Of a stretch of DNA of 64,000 nucleotides, positions 9,173-18,302 are shown one piece after another. The stretch's first letter is position 1; each line of letters begins with the position of its first letter. The translations under genes were made by a program, and so were the position numbers. The DNA is from Pseudomonadota bacterium. GTDB taxonomy: Bacteria > Pseudomonadota > Alphaproteobacteria > Rhodobacterales > Rhodobacteraceae. The notes under the pieces were generated by a model. It was not told the origin of the DNA, made no database searches, and saw nothing but the letters and a program-made list of their open reading frames with translations. The stretch is from the NCBI GenBank assembly GCA_020161615.1, contig JAIUPD010000009.1, forward strand, positions 62,001-126,000. Direction: 5' to 3'.

Positions 9173-9664
9173 ATGTTCCGCATTCTGCTTCTTGCCGCCC
9201 CGGCGGCCCTTCTCTCGCTGCCCGCCCTGGCCTGCGACGGCTTTTCCGTCGAGGACGGCTATGTCCGCAGCTCGACCGCGATGTCGACCTCGGGCGCGGG
9301 GTTCATGCTTCTGGTGAACAACGGCGACAGCGATTGCCGCCTGGTCGGCGCCCGCACCGAGGCCGCGGCCCGCGCCGAGCTGCACACCCACCAGATCGAC
9401 GCCAATGGTGTGGCCCGCATGATCGAGGTCGAGGAAGGCTTTGCCATCCCGGCGGGCGGCACCCATGCGCTGGAACGCGGCGCCGACCATCTGATGCTGA
9501 TGGGCCTGACCGCGCCGCTGACCCAGGGGCAGAGCGTGTCGGTGACCTTCGTCTTCGAGGACGGCAGCGAGGCCTCGGCCGAGCTGCCGGTGGACAACGA
9601 GCGGATGCCTGGCGCCATGGGCGGCGGGTCCATGGGCGGCATGGGACACAGCCACGGGAATTGA
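9173..9664 (+). CDS. Periplasmic copper chaperone, PCu(A)C family
   Basis: 163 residues with a signal peptide ending near ALA. PCu(A)C proteins carry Cu(I) to the CuA site of cytochrome oxidase. The family's H/M metal ligands are visible: M42 in GFMLLVNN, H73 and H75 in ELHTHQ, M84 in VARMIEV, and H108 and M110/M112 in DHLMLM. The end is a Met/Gly/His tail (MGGGSMGGMGHSHG) likely to bind metal. It lies directly downstream of the CPDC protein. The preceding ACAGGA at 9161-9166 serves as the ribosome-binding site. Confidence 0.92.
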   Translation: MFRILLLAAPAALLSLPALACDGFSVEDGYVRSSTAMSTSGAGFMLLVNNGDSDCRLVGARTEAAARAELHTHQIDANGVARMIEVEEGFAIPAGGTHALERGADHLMLMGLTAPLTQGQSVSVTFVFEDGSEASAELPVDNERMPGAMGGGSMGGMGHSHGN

Positions 9665-9698
9665 GGGGTTTCGCCCTCGGTTCCCTCGGGCGACCCGG

Positions 9699-9790
9699 GC
9701 GGGGGGCTGCTCGCCCCCCGCACCCCCTCGCCAAAGGGGGTTTTCCACCCCCTTTGGAAACCCCCGAGGATATTTTCAGCGCAAAGATGA
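9699..9790 (+). repeat. Hairpin + GGATATTT + CAAAGA element, copy A
   Basis: Two strong stem-loops (GCGGGGGGC with GCCCCCCGC near 9699-9721; CCAAAGGGGG 9731-9740 with CCCCCTTTGG 9748-9757), then CCCCCGAGGATATTTTCAGC (9761-9780) and GCAAAGATG. The same layout recurs at 21464, 21518 (reversed) and 48563. It probably also ends the PCu(A)C transcript. Confidence 0.75.
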
Positions 9791-9838
9791 TCGGAGCGGG
9801 TTGAGCGCGGGCGGCGGCTTGCCCACATTGGGCCGGTC

Positions 9839-10972
9839 ATGGCGCTGTTCCGAAAGCCTCCGCTGGATCTGCGCGCGCGTCGGCGACGGCGGGTGGAGCG
9901 CGGGATATTGGCGCTGGTGGCGCTTTGCTCGCTGCTCTGGACGGGCTGGTGGCTGCGGGATCTGGCGGCGATGCCGGTCTTCGAGCCGCTCGTCGCGCGG
10001 ACCGAATCGCAGTTGGCCGCGGCCTATGACCGGGCGCTGACCCGCGAGGCGACGCCCGAGGCGCTGATCGCCCGGCTGGAGGCGCGGCTGGGTGAGGATC
10101 CGCGCGACTGGGTGGTGATCGAGGCGCTGGTCGAGCTGGCCGGGGCGCAAGGCATCGTCCTGCCCGAGCCGCTGCTGGACCGGCGCGCGGCGCTCGATGC
10201 CGAGGACAACGGCTGGATTGCCAGCGGGATCGATTGCCTGGCCTGCAGCTGGGACCTGCGCGATTGCACGCTGTCGGGCGCGCTGGCCTGCGGCATCGCC
10301 GTCAATGTCACCGTGCTGGGCGATCTGGTGGCCCTGACCCGCGAGGGGGCGCATTACGCCGCCGGCGAGCCGGTCGATCAGGTCGATGTCGGCATCGCCT
10401 TTGTCGGCATCGCCGCGACCGGGCTCGTGGTCTTCACCGGCGGCACCTCCTATGCGGTGAAGGTCGGCTCGGGCCTCTTGCGCGTCGCGCATCGCATGGG
10501 GCGGCTGGCGCCCGATCTGATCGCGCCCTTCCGCCGCGCCGTGGCCTTCGGCGTCGATTGGGCGCGGCTGCCCGCCGTGCGCTCGGCCGAGGACCTGGCC
10601 GGGCTGGCGCGACCGGCGGTGATCCGCCCGGCGGTCGAGGTGGCGCAGGATCTGGGGCGGCTGAACGCCCGGCTCGGTACGCGGCAGGCGCTGCATCTGA
10701 TGGGCGCGCTGGACACCCCCGCCGATGCCGCACGGGTCGCCCGGGCCTCGGAGGCGCTGGGACCGCGCACGCTGGGCGCCTGGGAGATGCTGGGCAAGTC
10801 GCGGTTCCTGCGCCTGGGCATGCGGTTCTCGGACGAGGTGCTGGCGGCGATCTTCGGAATCTTCTCGCTGATGACCTCGGCCCTGGCGCTGCTGGCGCCA
10901 CTTGTCGCGCGGCTGGGACGGGGAATGGGGCGGCTGGCGCTGAAGGGCGTGCTGCGTCTGGTGATCCGCTGA
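9839..10972 (+). CDS. Membrane protein of unknown function with a four-cysteine cluster
   Basis: 377 residues that I do not recognise. An Arg-rich N-terminus (RARRRRRVER) precedes a TM helix at about residues 22-38. A periplasmic-looking stretch follows, with Cys133, Cys136, Cys143 and Cys151 (C-x2-C-x6-C-x7-C); hydrophobic segments lie near 155-165, 183-200 and 340-365. The Arg-rich start suggests N-in topology. The cysteines could form disulfides or bind a metal. It stands alone between the copper chaperone and a hydrolase, with the GGATATTT element before it. Codon use matches its neighbours. Confidence 0.75.
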   Translation: MALFRKPPLDLRARRRRRVERGILALVALCSLLWTGWWLRDLAAMPVFEPLVARTESQLAAAYDRALTREATPEALIARLEARLGEDPRDWVVIEALVELAGAQGIVLPEPLLDRRAALDAEDNGWIASGIDCLACSWDLRDCTLSGALACGIAVNVTVLGDLVALTREGAHYAAGEPVDQVDVGIAFVGIAATGLVVFTGGTSYAVKVGSGLLRVAHRMGRLAPDLIAPFRRAVAFGVDWARLPAVRSAEDLAGLARPAVIRPAVEVAQDLGRLNARLGTRQALHLMGALDTPADAARVARASEALGPRTLGAWEMLGKSRFLRLGMRFSDEVLAAIFGIFSLMTSALALLAPLVARLGRGMGRLALKGVLRLVIR

Positions 10973-11029
10973 GGCTTCCGCGCCGCATCGCTGCGGGTTA
11001 GGCTGCGCCAAACCCAAGGAGCGCGCGCC

Positions 11030-11845
11030 ATGAAAACCCACGCCATCGAGACCGATTTCGGCACCATCGCCGTGCAGGACAACGAGGGCGACGGTCCCGT
11101 CCTGCTGCTGGTGCACGGCAATTCCGCCTGCAAGGAGGTCTTTGCGCCGCAATTCGCCGCGCCGGACCTGAAGGGCCTGCGGCTGGTCGCGCCGGATCTG
11201 CCCGGCCATGGCCATTCGACCGACGCGCCGGTACCCGAGGCCGCCTATACCTTCGCCGGCTATGCGGCGATGCTGGAGGCGGTGCAGGCAGCCCTGGGGA
11301 TCCGCGCACCCTGGGTCTTCGGCTGGTCGCTGGGCGGCCATGCGGCGCTGGAGATGATCGGCCGGGGCACGCCGGTGGCGGGGCTGATGATCTCGGGCAC
11401 GCCGCCGGTCGCGCCTTCGGTCGAAAGCTTCATGTCGGCCTTCAACATCGACCCCGCGGCCGAAAACCTGACCGCCAAGCGCGATTTCACCGAGGAAGAC
11501 GCGCTGGCCTATGCGCTGCACACGGGCGGCATCGGCGGCGAGGTGGACCCGCATCTGCTGGCCATGGTCCGGCGCACCGACGGGCGGGCGCGGGAGATCA
11601 TGTTCACCTCGGCGATGACCAAAGGGTTCATCGACGAACGCGCCGTCGTCGCCGGGTTGGACGTGCCCCTCGCGGTGGCGAACGGGGCCGAGGATGTCTT
11701 TCTGCAACACGATTATTTCGACGGGCTGGAAGCGCCGACGCTGTGGCGTCACGGAATGCTGCGGATCGACGGCGCGGGCCATGCGCCCTTCCGGCAGACG
11801 CCCGCGACCTTCAACCCCCTGCTGGCCGAGTTCATAGGCGCCTGA
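11030..11845 (+). CDS. Alpha/beta hydrolase
   Basis: 271 residues with the alpha/beta hydrolase fold. The oxyanion segment LLVHGNSACKEVF, the nucleophile elbow GWSLGG (G-x-S-x-G), an acid near NGAEDVF and the final GAGHAPF histidine complete a Ser-Asp-His triad. No signal peptide, so cytoplasmic. An esterase or C-C hydrolase is possible; the substrate is unknown. The ATG at 11030 follows AAGGAG. It is monocistronic by spacing (59 bases before the GTPase gene). Confidence 0.88.
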   Translation: MKTHAIETDFGTIAVQDNEGDGPVLLLVHGNSACKEVFAPQFAAPDLKGLRLVAPDLPGHGHSTDAPVPEAAYTFAGYAAMLEAVQAALGIRAPWVFGWSLGGHAALEMIGRGTPVAGLMISGTPPVAPSVESFMSAFNIDPAAENLTAKRDFTEEDALAYALHTGGIGGEVDPHLLAMVRRTDGRAREIMFTSAMTKGFIDERAVVAGLDVPLAVANGAEDVFLQHDYFDGLEAPTLWRHGMLRIDGAGHAPFRQTPATFNPLLAEFIGA

Positions 11846-11904
11846 GCGCATTGCCAAGCGGCGCACCAGACCCTAGGTGAGGGGCGTCAAACCGGAGATC
11901 CGCC

Positions 11905-13002
11905 ATGCCCGCCCCCATCCCCGTGACCCTGCTGACCGGCTTCCTCGGCTCGGGCAAGACCACGCTTCTGAACGCGCTGCTCAAGGATCCGGGCATGGAC
12001 CGGGCCGCGGTGGTGATCAACGAATTCGGCGAGATCGGCCTCGATCACGACCTGATCGAAAGCTCGACCGAGACGATGGTGCTGATGGCCTCAGGGTGCC
12101 TGTGCTGTACCGTCCGGGGCGATCTGGCCGAGACGCTGAACGACCTGCGCGAGCGCAAGGAGGCGGGCGAAATCGCCTTCGATCGCGTGGTGATCGAGAC
12201 GACGGGCATCGCCGACCCGGCGCCCATCGTGCAGACGCTGGTGATGGATGGCGACCTCTCCTACGATTTCGCGCTGGATGGCGTGCTGGTGACAGCGGAT
12301 GCGGCGACCGGGGCGCGCACGCTGGACCAGAATTTCGAGGCGGTGCAGCAGGTGGCCATGGCCGACCGGCTGATCCTGACCAAGACCGATCTGGTAACGG
12401 CAACGCAGCTGGCCACGTTCGAGCAGCGGCTGGCCGCCATCAACCCCGGCGCCCCCCGGCACAAGGCCGATCAGGGGCGGATCGACCCCGCGCTGCTGTT
12501 CGGCCTGTCGCCCACGCAGGAGAGCAGCGCCCAGCAGGCGCTGGCCTGGGTCGCGGCCGCGCCGAAGAAAGCCAGCCTGCCGCCCCTGTCCGGGCTGAAG
12601 CAGACGGTTCCGGCCGGCACCTCGCACGGGCTTTTCGCCAGCGGGGCCAGCGGCTCTGCCGCGCGTCCCAGCCATGACGGCCGCGTCACCTCGCAATCCA
12701 TCGAGATCAGCGAGCCCATTTCGCCGATCGTCTTTGACCTCTGGCTCGAAAGCCTGATGAACTCGGCCGCCGCCGACATCCTGCGCCTCAAGGGCGTGGT
12801 GCATGTCGAGGGGATGAAGCATCCCTTCGCCCTGCATGGCGTGCAGCATATCTTCCACCCGCCGGTGCCGCTGTCGCATTGGCCCGAGGGCGACCGGACC
12901 ACGCGCATTGTCGTGATTGGACGCGATCTGCCGCCGGGTTATCTGTCGGACAGTCTGGCCTTCCTGCGCTCGAAGCCGCCGGTCACCGAACACCGGATCT
13001 GA
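11905..13002 (+). CDS. COG0523 (CobW/ZNG-type) metal-chaperone GTPase
   Basis: 365 residues. The G3E GTPase Walker A motif GFLGSGKTT lies at residues 12-20, the COG0523 metal-binding GCLCC motif near residue 68, and a TKTD guanine-specificity motif follows; a CobW_C domain forms the last 100 residues. COG0523 proteins insert zinc, cobalt or iron into client enzymes using GTP. Subgroup (CobW for B12, ZigA/YeiR for zinc) cannot be fixed here; no cobalamin genes are nearby. No clear Zur site is seen upstream. Confidence 0.9.
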   Translation: MPAPIPVTLLTGFLGSGKTTLLNALLKDPGMDRAAVVINEFGEIGLDHDLIESSTETMVLMASGCLCCTVRGDLAETLNDLRERKEAGEIAFDRVVIETTGIADPAPIVQTLVMDGDLSYDFALDGVLVTADAATGARTLDQNFEAVQQVAMADRLILTKTDLVTATQLATFEQRLAAINPGAPRHKADQGRIDPALLFGLSPTQESSAQQALAWVAAAPKKASLPPLSGLKQTVPAGTSHGLFASGASGSAARPSHDGRVTSQSIEISEPISPIVFDLWLESLMNSAAADILRLKGVVHVEGMKHPFALHGVQHIFHPPVPLSHWPEGDRTTRIVVIGRDLPPGYLSDSLAFLRSKPPVTEHRI

Positions 13003-13034
13003 GTCGGCGGCCCGGGGCGGGTCCTGACCCTCGG

Positions 13035-13068
13035 CCGGGGCTCCGTCACCGCGGAGCGCCCCGGTTTT
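13035..13068 (+). terminator. Terminator after the COG0523 gene
   Basis: CCGGGGCTCCG pairs, with a small bulge, with CGGAGCGCCCCGG (13035-13064), followed by TTTTGC. Nothing else is recognised in 13003-13241 apart from the GAGGAGGAAA ribosome-binding site at its end. Confidence 0.65.
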
Positions 13069-13241
13069 GCGCAACTGTCATCGAAACCGGCCAGATTCCG
13101 GGCGATGCACCGCGCGACCGGGTGTCGCAGCGCGCAGGATTTTGAGCGCAACTTGCGCCCGATCATGGTGAGGAGGGGCGCCCGGGTCAGGAATCGGCGC
13201 AGCACCGTTCTGGCGCTTTCGTTCTGGCGAGGAGGAAACAA

Positions 13242-13625
13242 ATGTCCAACGAGTCTCGGTCCACCGGCGGCTTCGGCCCGCAGATCAGCTTCTGGTGTCA
13301 TATCTGGCAATCGCAGCTCGAACAGAGCTTTCGTCTGTGGGGCTATTGGGCTCAGTTCCTGCCGCGCGACAGCGCTGCGCAACTCTCGGCCGAGGCCGAA
13401 GCGCTGAAACCCGTGGTCCGCACCACGCCATCCCGGGCCAAGCCCGCCACGCCGAAGACCGCCAGATCAGCGCCGAAACCGAACGAGACGAAGCCTGCCG
13501 CCCGCCCGGTCCTGGCCCTCGCATCCGAGACACCGGCCCCCCGGACCACCCCCAGCAAGAAGCCGCCCCGCCCCCCGGTCGAGACCAAGCCCAAGCCCGC
13601 GCCGGCCAAGCCGGTGGTGCATTGA
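13242..13625 (+). CDS. Small protein with Trp-rich head and basic Pro/Lys/Ala tail
   Basis: 127 residues that I do not recognise. Residues 15-50 are aromatic-rich and may form one amphipathic helix (FWCHIWQSQLEQSFRLWGYW). From residue 55 on it is low-complexity Pro/Lys/Ala/Thr, net positive, with KPKPAPAKP repeats like histone H1-type or phasin-associated tails. A very strong ribosome-binding site (GAGGAGGAAACAA before the ATG) argues it is real and well expressed. Phasin-like granule binding or DNA binding are both possible; neither is proven. It converges on the LysR gene; 13626-13914 holds no gene that I can support. Confidence 0.7.
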   Translation: MSNESRSTGGFGPQISFWCHIWQSQLEQSFRLWGYWAQFLPRDSAAQLSAEAEALKPVVRTTPSRAKPATPKTARSAPKPNETKPAARPVLALASETPAPRTTPSKKPPRPPVETKPKPAPAKPVVH

Positions 13626-13914
13626 GAAGGGAATGGCGCAGGCTGCGGATCCATGAACCCGCGACCGGAACGCTGCAGAGGCGGCGCTCGGTGACGGGCG
13701 GCCGTTTCTTGTTGTCGCCTTCTTGACGGGGGCGTCGTTGCGCAAATGCGTGAGCATATTCCGAGGCGCTCGCCATGTTTGCGCTGACTGCAGAGTGCCG
13801 TAACCACCGAACGACGCACAGAATTGCAGCTTTGGGAAGGGATGTGATCGTGCCCGGCCGCGCTCATCCGCCTGCGCCGCGACGCCGCCGCGCGCCGGTT
13901 CATGGCTCTGGATC

Positions 13915-14787
13915 CTAGGCCGCCGCGCGTCTGAGCCAGCGGCGGAAGGTCTGGGCGCCGGGCGACAGGGGCTCGGGACGGGTGACGATGTAATAGCCCA
14001 GCCCGGCCGCGTCGCCCTCGTGCAGGGCAATCAGCTGGCCCGATTGCAGATCGGGTTCGATCAGCGCCAGCGCCTGGATCGACAGGCCCAGCCCCGCGCG
14101 AACGGCGCTGACCACCATGCCGTTGCTGGCCATCTCGCGCGCGCCGACTGTCTGGAAATCGACGCCGACCACCGCGCCCCAGAGCCGCTGCTCGCTGGCG
14201 CCGGTCGAGAAGAACCAGTCATGCGCGGTGAGCTTGCCCAGATCCTCGAGCGAGCGCGCCTTGGTATAGCCGGGCGCCGCCACCACGGCGAAGCGGTTGG
14301 CGGTCAGCATCTCGGACTCGAGCCCCGGCCAGGAGCCGCCGCCGAAGCGGATGGCGATGTCGATGCCGTCGCGGCGCAGATCCGACAGCGCGATGCCGGG
14401 CACGAGGCGCACCTCGACCTCGGGATGCGCGGCCCAGAAACCGCCCATGCGGGGCATCAGCCAGCTCTCGGCGAAGGAGGGGGTCAGCGCCACCACCACC
14501 GGCCGCTGTCCGCGCCGCGCGCGCATCCGCGCCACGCCCTCGGCGATCATCGCAAACCCCTCGCCCAGCGCGGCGGCCAGTTCGTGCCCGGCCTCGGTCA
14601 GCGCCATGCCCTGCCCCTCGCGCAGGGCCAGCGGTTCGCCGAAATCCGCCTCCAGCTGGCGCAGATGCTGCGAGACCGCGGCATGGGTGACGTTCAGCTC
14701 CCGCGCGGCGGCCGAAAGGCTGCCGTGACGCGCCAGCGCCTCGAACGCGCGCAACGCGGCCAGCGAGGGGATCTCTTTCCAATCCAT
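13915..14787 (-). CDS. LysR-family transcriptional regulator (GcvA-like)
   Basis: 290 residues. The N-terminal HTH (LAALRAFEALARHGSLSAAA) and the linker VSQHLRQLEADFG are typical, followed by a periplasmic-binding-like effector domain of the GcvA subgroup (LTPSFAESWLMPRM, DIAIRFGGG). The ATG at 14787 is used rather than the TTG two codons earlier. It faces a small ORF, and a perfect dyad with T-N11-A shape lies eight bases before its start, so autoregulation and control of the small ORF are likely. Confidence 0.92.
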   Translation of the reverse strand: MDWKEIPSLAALRAFEALARHGSLSAAARELNVTHAAVSQHLRQLEADFGEPLALREGQGMALTEAGHELAAALGEGFAMIAEGVARMRARRGQRPVVVALTPSFAESWLMPRMGGFWAAHPEVEVRLVPGIALSDLRRDGIDIAIRFGGGSWPGLESEMLTANRFAVVAAPGYTKARSLEDLGKLTAHDWFFSTGASEQRLWGAVVGVDFQTVGAREMASNGMVVSAVRAGLGLSIQALALIEPDLQSGQLIALHEGDAAGLGYYIVTRPEPLSPGAQTFRRWLRRAAA

Positions 14788-14794
14788 CCCCAAA

Positions 14795-14811
14795 TGTTAG
14801 CACGGGTAACA
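14795..14811. promoter_or_regulatory. LysR-type T-N11-A dyad
   Basis: TGTTA (14795-14799), GCACGGG, TAACA (14807-14811): a perfect 5-bp dyad with the T-N11-A spacing of LysR boxes, between the LysR gene and the divergent small ORF. Confidence 0.6.
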
Positions 14812-14887
14812 GCTGAAAAACCATCCGAACTTCGGTCCGCGCGGCATTTCTGGCAGATTGGATGCCAGAAACCGAAAGGAGATTCCC

Positions 14888-15064
14888 ATGTTCGGCATCC
14901 TCAACGCCACCTTCCGCGTCGCCACCCGCTCTGATTCCTGGCCGGATGCAGAGAAGCCCCCGGTCAAAAGGGCCAACCGCCCGCTGCTGCCCTGGTTCGA
15001 CGAAACGCCGCGCAACCCGCGCACCGGGCTCAGGCCGGGTGAAAGCTGGACTGACAGGTTCTGA
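14888..15064 (+). CDS. Small protein divergent from the LysR gene
   Basis: 58 residues starting at the ATG at 14888 with AAAGGAGA directly upstream. No signal peptide or TM segment. It is rich in Arg, Pro and Trp ([20 protein letters not shown]). I do not recognise the family. The good ribosome-binding site and the shared LysR-dyad promoter support a real gene, possibly the regulator's target. Function unknown. Confidence 0.6.
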   Translation: MFGILNATFRVATRSDSWPDAEKPPVKRANRPLLPWFDETPRNPRTGLRPGESWTDRF

Positions 15065-15191
15065 CCCTGCTGCCCCAGCCTTGCCCGGCCCCTGTTTTCC
15101 CCCTGCAAACCCTGTCCCCGGGCCGGCATTGCCGCGGATTGGCCCGAGTGCTATCTCCGCAGCAAATTCAGGGTATGAACAGGAGCCGGGC

Positions 15192-16592
15192 ATGGCCGCG
15201 GATTACATCGTCAAGGACATCAAGCTCGCCGATTTCGGCCGCAAGGAGCTGGATATCGCCGAAACCGAAATGCCGGGCCTGATGGCCTGCCGCGAGGAAT
15301 TCGGCGCCTCGCAGCCGCTGAAGGGCGCGAAGATTGCGGGTTCGCTGCACATGACGATCCAGACCGCGGTGCTGATCGAGACGCTGAAGGCGCTGGGTGC
15401 CGATGTGCGCTGGGCGTCCTGCAACATCTTCTCGACCCAGGACCACGCCGCCGCCGCCATCGCCGCCAGCGGCACGCCCGTCTTCGCCATCAAGGGCGAG
15501 ACGCTGGTGGATTACTGGGATTATACCGACCGCATCTTCCAGTTCGGCGGCGAGGGCGGCACCTGCAACATGATCCTCGACGACGGGGGGGATGCGACGC
15601 TCTACATCCTGATGGGCGCCCGGGTCGAAGCCGGGGAAACCGACCTGATCGCCGTGCCCACCTCGGAAGAGGAAGAGGCACTGTTCGCCCAGATCAAAAA
15701 GCGCCTTGCCGCCTCGCCCGGCTGGTTCACCAAGCAGCGGGCCGAGATCAAGGGCGTCAGCGAGGAAACCACCACCGGCGTTCACCGCCTCTATGACCTG
15801 CACAAGAAGGGCCTGCTGCCCTTCCCGGCGATCAACGTGAACGACTCCGTCACCAAGTCGAAATTCGACAACAAATACGGCTGCAAGGAATCGCTCGTGG
15901 ACGGCATCCGCCGCGCCACCGATACGATGATGGCCGGCAAGGTCGCCGTGGTCTGCGGCTATGGCGACGTGGGCAAGGGCTCGGCCGCCTCGCTGCGGGG
16001 CGCAGGGGCCCGGGTGAAAGTGACCGAGATCGACCCGATCTGCGCGCTGCAGGCGGCCATGGACGGCTATGAGGTGGTGACGCTGGAAGACGTGGCCTCG
16101 TCTGCCGACATCTTCATCACCACCACCGGCAACAAGGACGTGATCCGCATCGAGCATATGCGCGCGATGAAGGACATGGCGATCGTCGGCAACATCGGGC
16201 ATTTCGACAACGAGATCCAGGTCGCCCAGCTGAAGAACCACAAATGGACCAACATCAAGGACCAGGTGGACATGATCGAGATGCCCTCGGGCAACCGCAT
16301 CATCCTGCTGTCCGAAGGGCGGCTTCTGAATCTGGGCAACGCGACCGGGCACCCGTCGTTCGTCATGTCGGCCAGCTTCACCAACCAGGTGCTGGCCCAG
16401 ATCGAGCTTTACGCCAAGCAGGGTGAATACGCGCCCGGCGTCTATATCCTGCCCAAGCATCTGGACGAGAAGGTTGCCCGCCTGCACCTGGCGCGGATCG
16501 GCGTGAAGCTGACGGAACTGAAGCCCGAACAGGCCGAGTATATCGGCGTGACGGTTGAAGGGCCCTTCAAGTCTGACCACTACCGCTATTGA
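15192..16592 (+). CDS. ahcY: Adenosylhomocysteinase
   Basis: A 466-residue enzyme that hydrolyses S-adenosylhomocysteine to adenosine and homocysteine, clearing the product inhibitor of methyltransferases. Typical segments are [14 protein letters not shown], the catalytic [16 protein letters not shown] region, the NAD-binding [10 protein letters not shown], and the C-terminal [14 protein letters not shown] ending KSDHYRY. Length is normal. The ATG at 15192 has AGGAGCCGGGC before it; the frame extends upstream but without similarity. I looked for a SAH riboswitch in 15065-15191 and could not support one. Confidence 0.98.
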   Translation: MAADYIVKDIKLADFGRKELDIAETEMPGLMACREEFGASQPLKGAKIAGSLHMTIQTAVLIETLKALGADVRWASCNIFSTQDHAAAAIAASGTPVFAIKGETLVDYWDYTDRIFQFGGEGGTCNMILDDGGDATLYILMGARVEAGETDLIAVPTSEEEEALFAQIKKRLAASPGWFTKQRAEIKGVSEETTTGVHRLYDLHKKGLLPFPAINVNDSVTKSKFDNKYGCKESLVDGIRRATDTMMAGKVAVVCGYGDVGKGSAASLRGAGARVKVTEIDPICALQAAMDGYEVVTLEDVASSADIFITTTGNKDVIRIEHMRAMKDMAIVGNIGHFDNEIQVAQLKNHKWTNIKDQVDMIEMPSGNRIILLSEGRLLNLGNATGHPSFVMSASFTNQVLAQIELYAKQGEYAPGVYILPKHLDEKVARLHLARIGVKLTELKPEQAEYIGVTVEGPFKSDHYRY

Positions 16593-16612
16593 CCCGGCCG
16601 GTACAGGGACCG

Positions 16613-16641
16613 AAACGGGGGCCTTCGGGCCCCCGTTTGCG
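16613..16641 (+). terminator. Terminator of ahcY
   Basis: AAACGGGGGCC (16613-16623), TTCG loop, GGCCCCCGTTT (16628-16638): a perfect 11-bp stem with a stabilising tetraloop, then TTTGC. Confidence 0.85.
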
Positions 16642-16723
16642 TTTGCCCCTATCCGGTTGAAACGGCGGTTGAATCCCGCCGCGCTATCGGGTCTGATCCG
16701 CGCGACACGACAGGGAGACTGAT

Positions 16724-17698
16724 ATGCGGGTGATCGTCTACGGGATGGGCGCAATCGGCGGGATCGTCGCCGCGGCATTGGCACATTCGGGGGCCGAGGT
16801 GATCGGCATCGCCCGCGGCCGGATGCTGGAGGCGGTGCGCGAAAAGGGACTCAGGCTGATCAGCCCGGATGTGGACGTGACCGTCCCGGTGCCGGTGGTC
16901 GGCGCCCCCGACGAGATCGCTTTCCGCCCGGACGACGCGATCCTCCTGTGCATGAAGACCCAGGACACGCTCCTCGCGCTGGAGGCGCTGCGGCTGGCAG
17001 GCGTCCGCGACCAGCCGGTCTTCTGCATGCAGAACTCGGTCGCCAACGAGCGGATGGCGCTGCGGGTCCTGCCCAATGTCCATGGCATCACGGTGATGCT
17101 GCCCGCGACCTATCTGACCCCGGGCGAGGTGATCTCCTATTGCTCGCCGAAACTCGGCATGTTCGATATCGGGCGCTATCCGCAGGGTGCCGATCAGGCG
17201 GACGAGGAACTGGCGGCGCTGCTGAATGCGGCCGGGTTCGCCGCCTTCGCCGACCGGGAGGTCATGCGCTCGAAACACGGCAAGCTCCTGCTGAACCTCG
17301 GCAATATCTCGGGCGCGGCACATGGCGCGCGGACCGATGACAAGGCGCTGCGCCAGGCCCTGCAGGCCGAGGCCGAAACGGTGCTCGCCGCTGCCGGCAT
17401 CCCCTTCGCCGATGTGAGCCAGGCCGATCCCCGCCGCCCGCTCTATGTCAACATCAAGCCTGTCCCGGGCCAGCCGCCGATGAGCAATTCGACCCTGCAA
17501 AGCCTGCAACGCGGCGGCGGGATCGAGACGGATTACCTGAACGGCGAAATCTGCCTGCTGGGGCGGCTGAACGGCGTGCCGACTCCCCTGAACGACGCGA
17601 TGATGGATCTGGCGGCCCGGATGCTGCGCGAGAGGATCGCACCCGGCGGCGTGGCACTGGATCAGACCATGGCGGCGCTGGGACTGGGGGGGCGTTAA
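16724..17698 (+). CDS. Ketopantoate reductase family protein (PanE/ApbA)
   Basis: 324 residues. A dinucleotide-binding GMGAIGG motif at residues 5-11 opens the Rossmann domain; the mid-protein CMKTQDT and MQNSVANERMAL segments and a C-terminal ApbA_C helical domain follow. True PanE makes pantoate from ketopantoate with NADPH for CoA synthesis. The family also holds other 2-oxo acid reductases, and the KHGKLLLNLGN segment only partly resembles the canonical KL..N pattern, so the exact substrate is open. The GGGAG at 16713-16717 is the ribosome-binding site. Confidence 0.85.
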   Translation: MRVIVYGMGAIGGIVAAALAHSGAEVIGIARGRMLEAVREKGLRLISPDVDVTVPVPVVGAPDEIAFRPDDAILLCMKTQDTLLALEALRLAGVRDQPVFCMQNSVANERMALRVLPNVHGITVMLPATYLTPGEVISYCSPKLGMFDIGRYPQGADQADEELAALLNAAGFAAFADREVMRSKHGKLLLNLGNISGAAHGARTDDKALRQALQAEAETVLAAAGIPFADVSQADPRRPLYVNIKPVPGQPPMSNSTLQSLQRGGGIETDYLNGEICLLGRLNGVPTPLNDAMMDLAARMLRERIAPGGVALDQTMAALGLGGR

Positions 17699-17783
17699 GC
17701 TCTGGTTAGGCTTCTGCCGCTACGGCAGGGTTGATCCGCGGGCGTTGCGAGGCAGTATTTCCCGGCAACCGAAGGAGGGGGCG

Positions 17784-18209
17784 ATGAGCGAACACCTGGA
17801 CCGGGGCCGCCGCATTCTTGAGGCGCAGCCTTTCAGCCGCTTGCTGGGGACCGAACTGGTCGCGCTGTCACCCGGGCGGGCCGAGCTGGCGCTGACCCTG
17901 CGCGAGGATCTGCGCCAGCAATACGGTTTCGCCCATGGCGGGGTGCTGGCCTATCTGGCGGATAACGCGCTGACTTTCGCCGGTGGCACGATGCTGGAAG
18001 GGCGGATCCTGACGCTGGAGATGAAGATCAATTACCTGCGCCCGGGTCTGGGCGAGCGCCTGATCGCCCGGGCCGAGGCGATCGGCGCGGGACGCTCGCA
18101 AGCCGTGTGCCGCTGCGATATCGTCGCCGTGGACGGGGGCGTCGAGAAGCTGGTTGCCGCCGCGCAGGGCACCATCGCCGTCGCGCCCGAGCGCCCGGGC
18201 ACCCCGTAG
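17784..18209 (+). CDS. PaaI-family hotdog thioesterase
   Basis: 141 residues. It is a single hotdog fold with the characteristic QYGFAHGGVLAYLADNA segment around the catalytic helix and LTLEMKINYLRP afterwards. It should hydrolyse acyl- or aryl-CoA thioesters. The ATG at 17784 has AAGGAGGGG upstream. The stop codon TAG (18207-18209) lies inside a CGTAGG palindrome head. No paa genes are nearby, so the substrate is unassigned. Confidence 0.88.
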   Translation: MSEHLDRGRRILEAQPFSRLLGTELVALSPGRAELALTLREDLRQQYGFAHGGVLAYLADNALTFAGGTMLEGRILTLEMKINYLRPGLGERLIARAEAIGAGRSQAVCRCDIVAVDGGVEKLVAAAQGTIAVAPERPGTP

Positions 18210-18248
18210 GATGGGCCGTTCCGCGCGGCACGCGCGGGTTGGCCCATC
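18205..18248 (+). repeat. CGTAGG-headed palindrome overlapping a stop codon
   Basis: CGTAGG (18205-18210), then ATGGGCC (stem GATGGGCC 18210-18217 with GGCCCATC 18241-18248) and a GC-rich loop. The TAG in the head is the stop codon of the thioesterase gene. The stem covaries with the other family members. Confidence 0.65.
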
Positions 18249-18302
18249 GCCACCATGATCATGCCGGGGCACCCGCCCCTTGCGACCCCAGGGAGAATCC
18301 CG

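Noticed and set aside
13774-13918. 47-codon ORF with ATG downstream of the basic Pro/Lys-rich gene
   Set aside because: No ribosome-binding site, Arg-rich shadow-like composition and overlap with the end of the LysR gene.
15065-15191. Possible SAH or SAM/SAH riboswitch before ahcY
   Set aside because: I could not find the expected conserved core or stems; the stretch is short and I see only a ribosome-binding site. A covariance-model search would decide.
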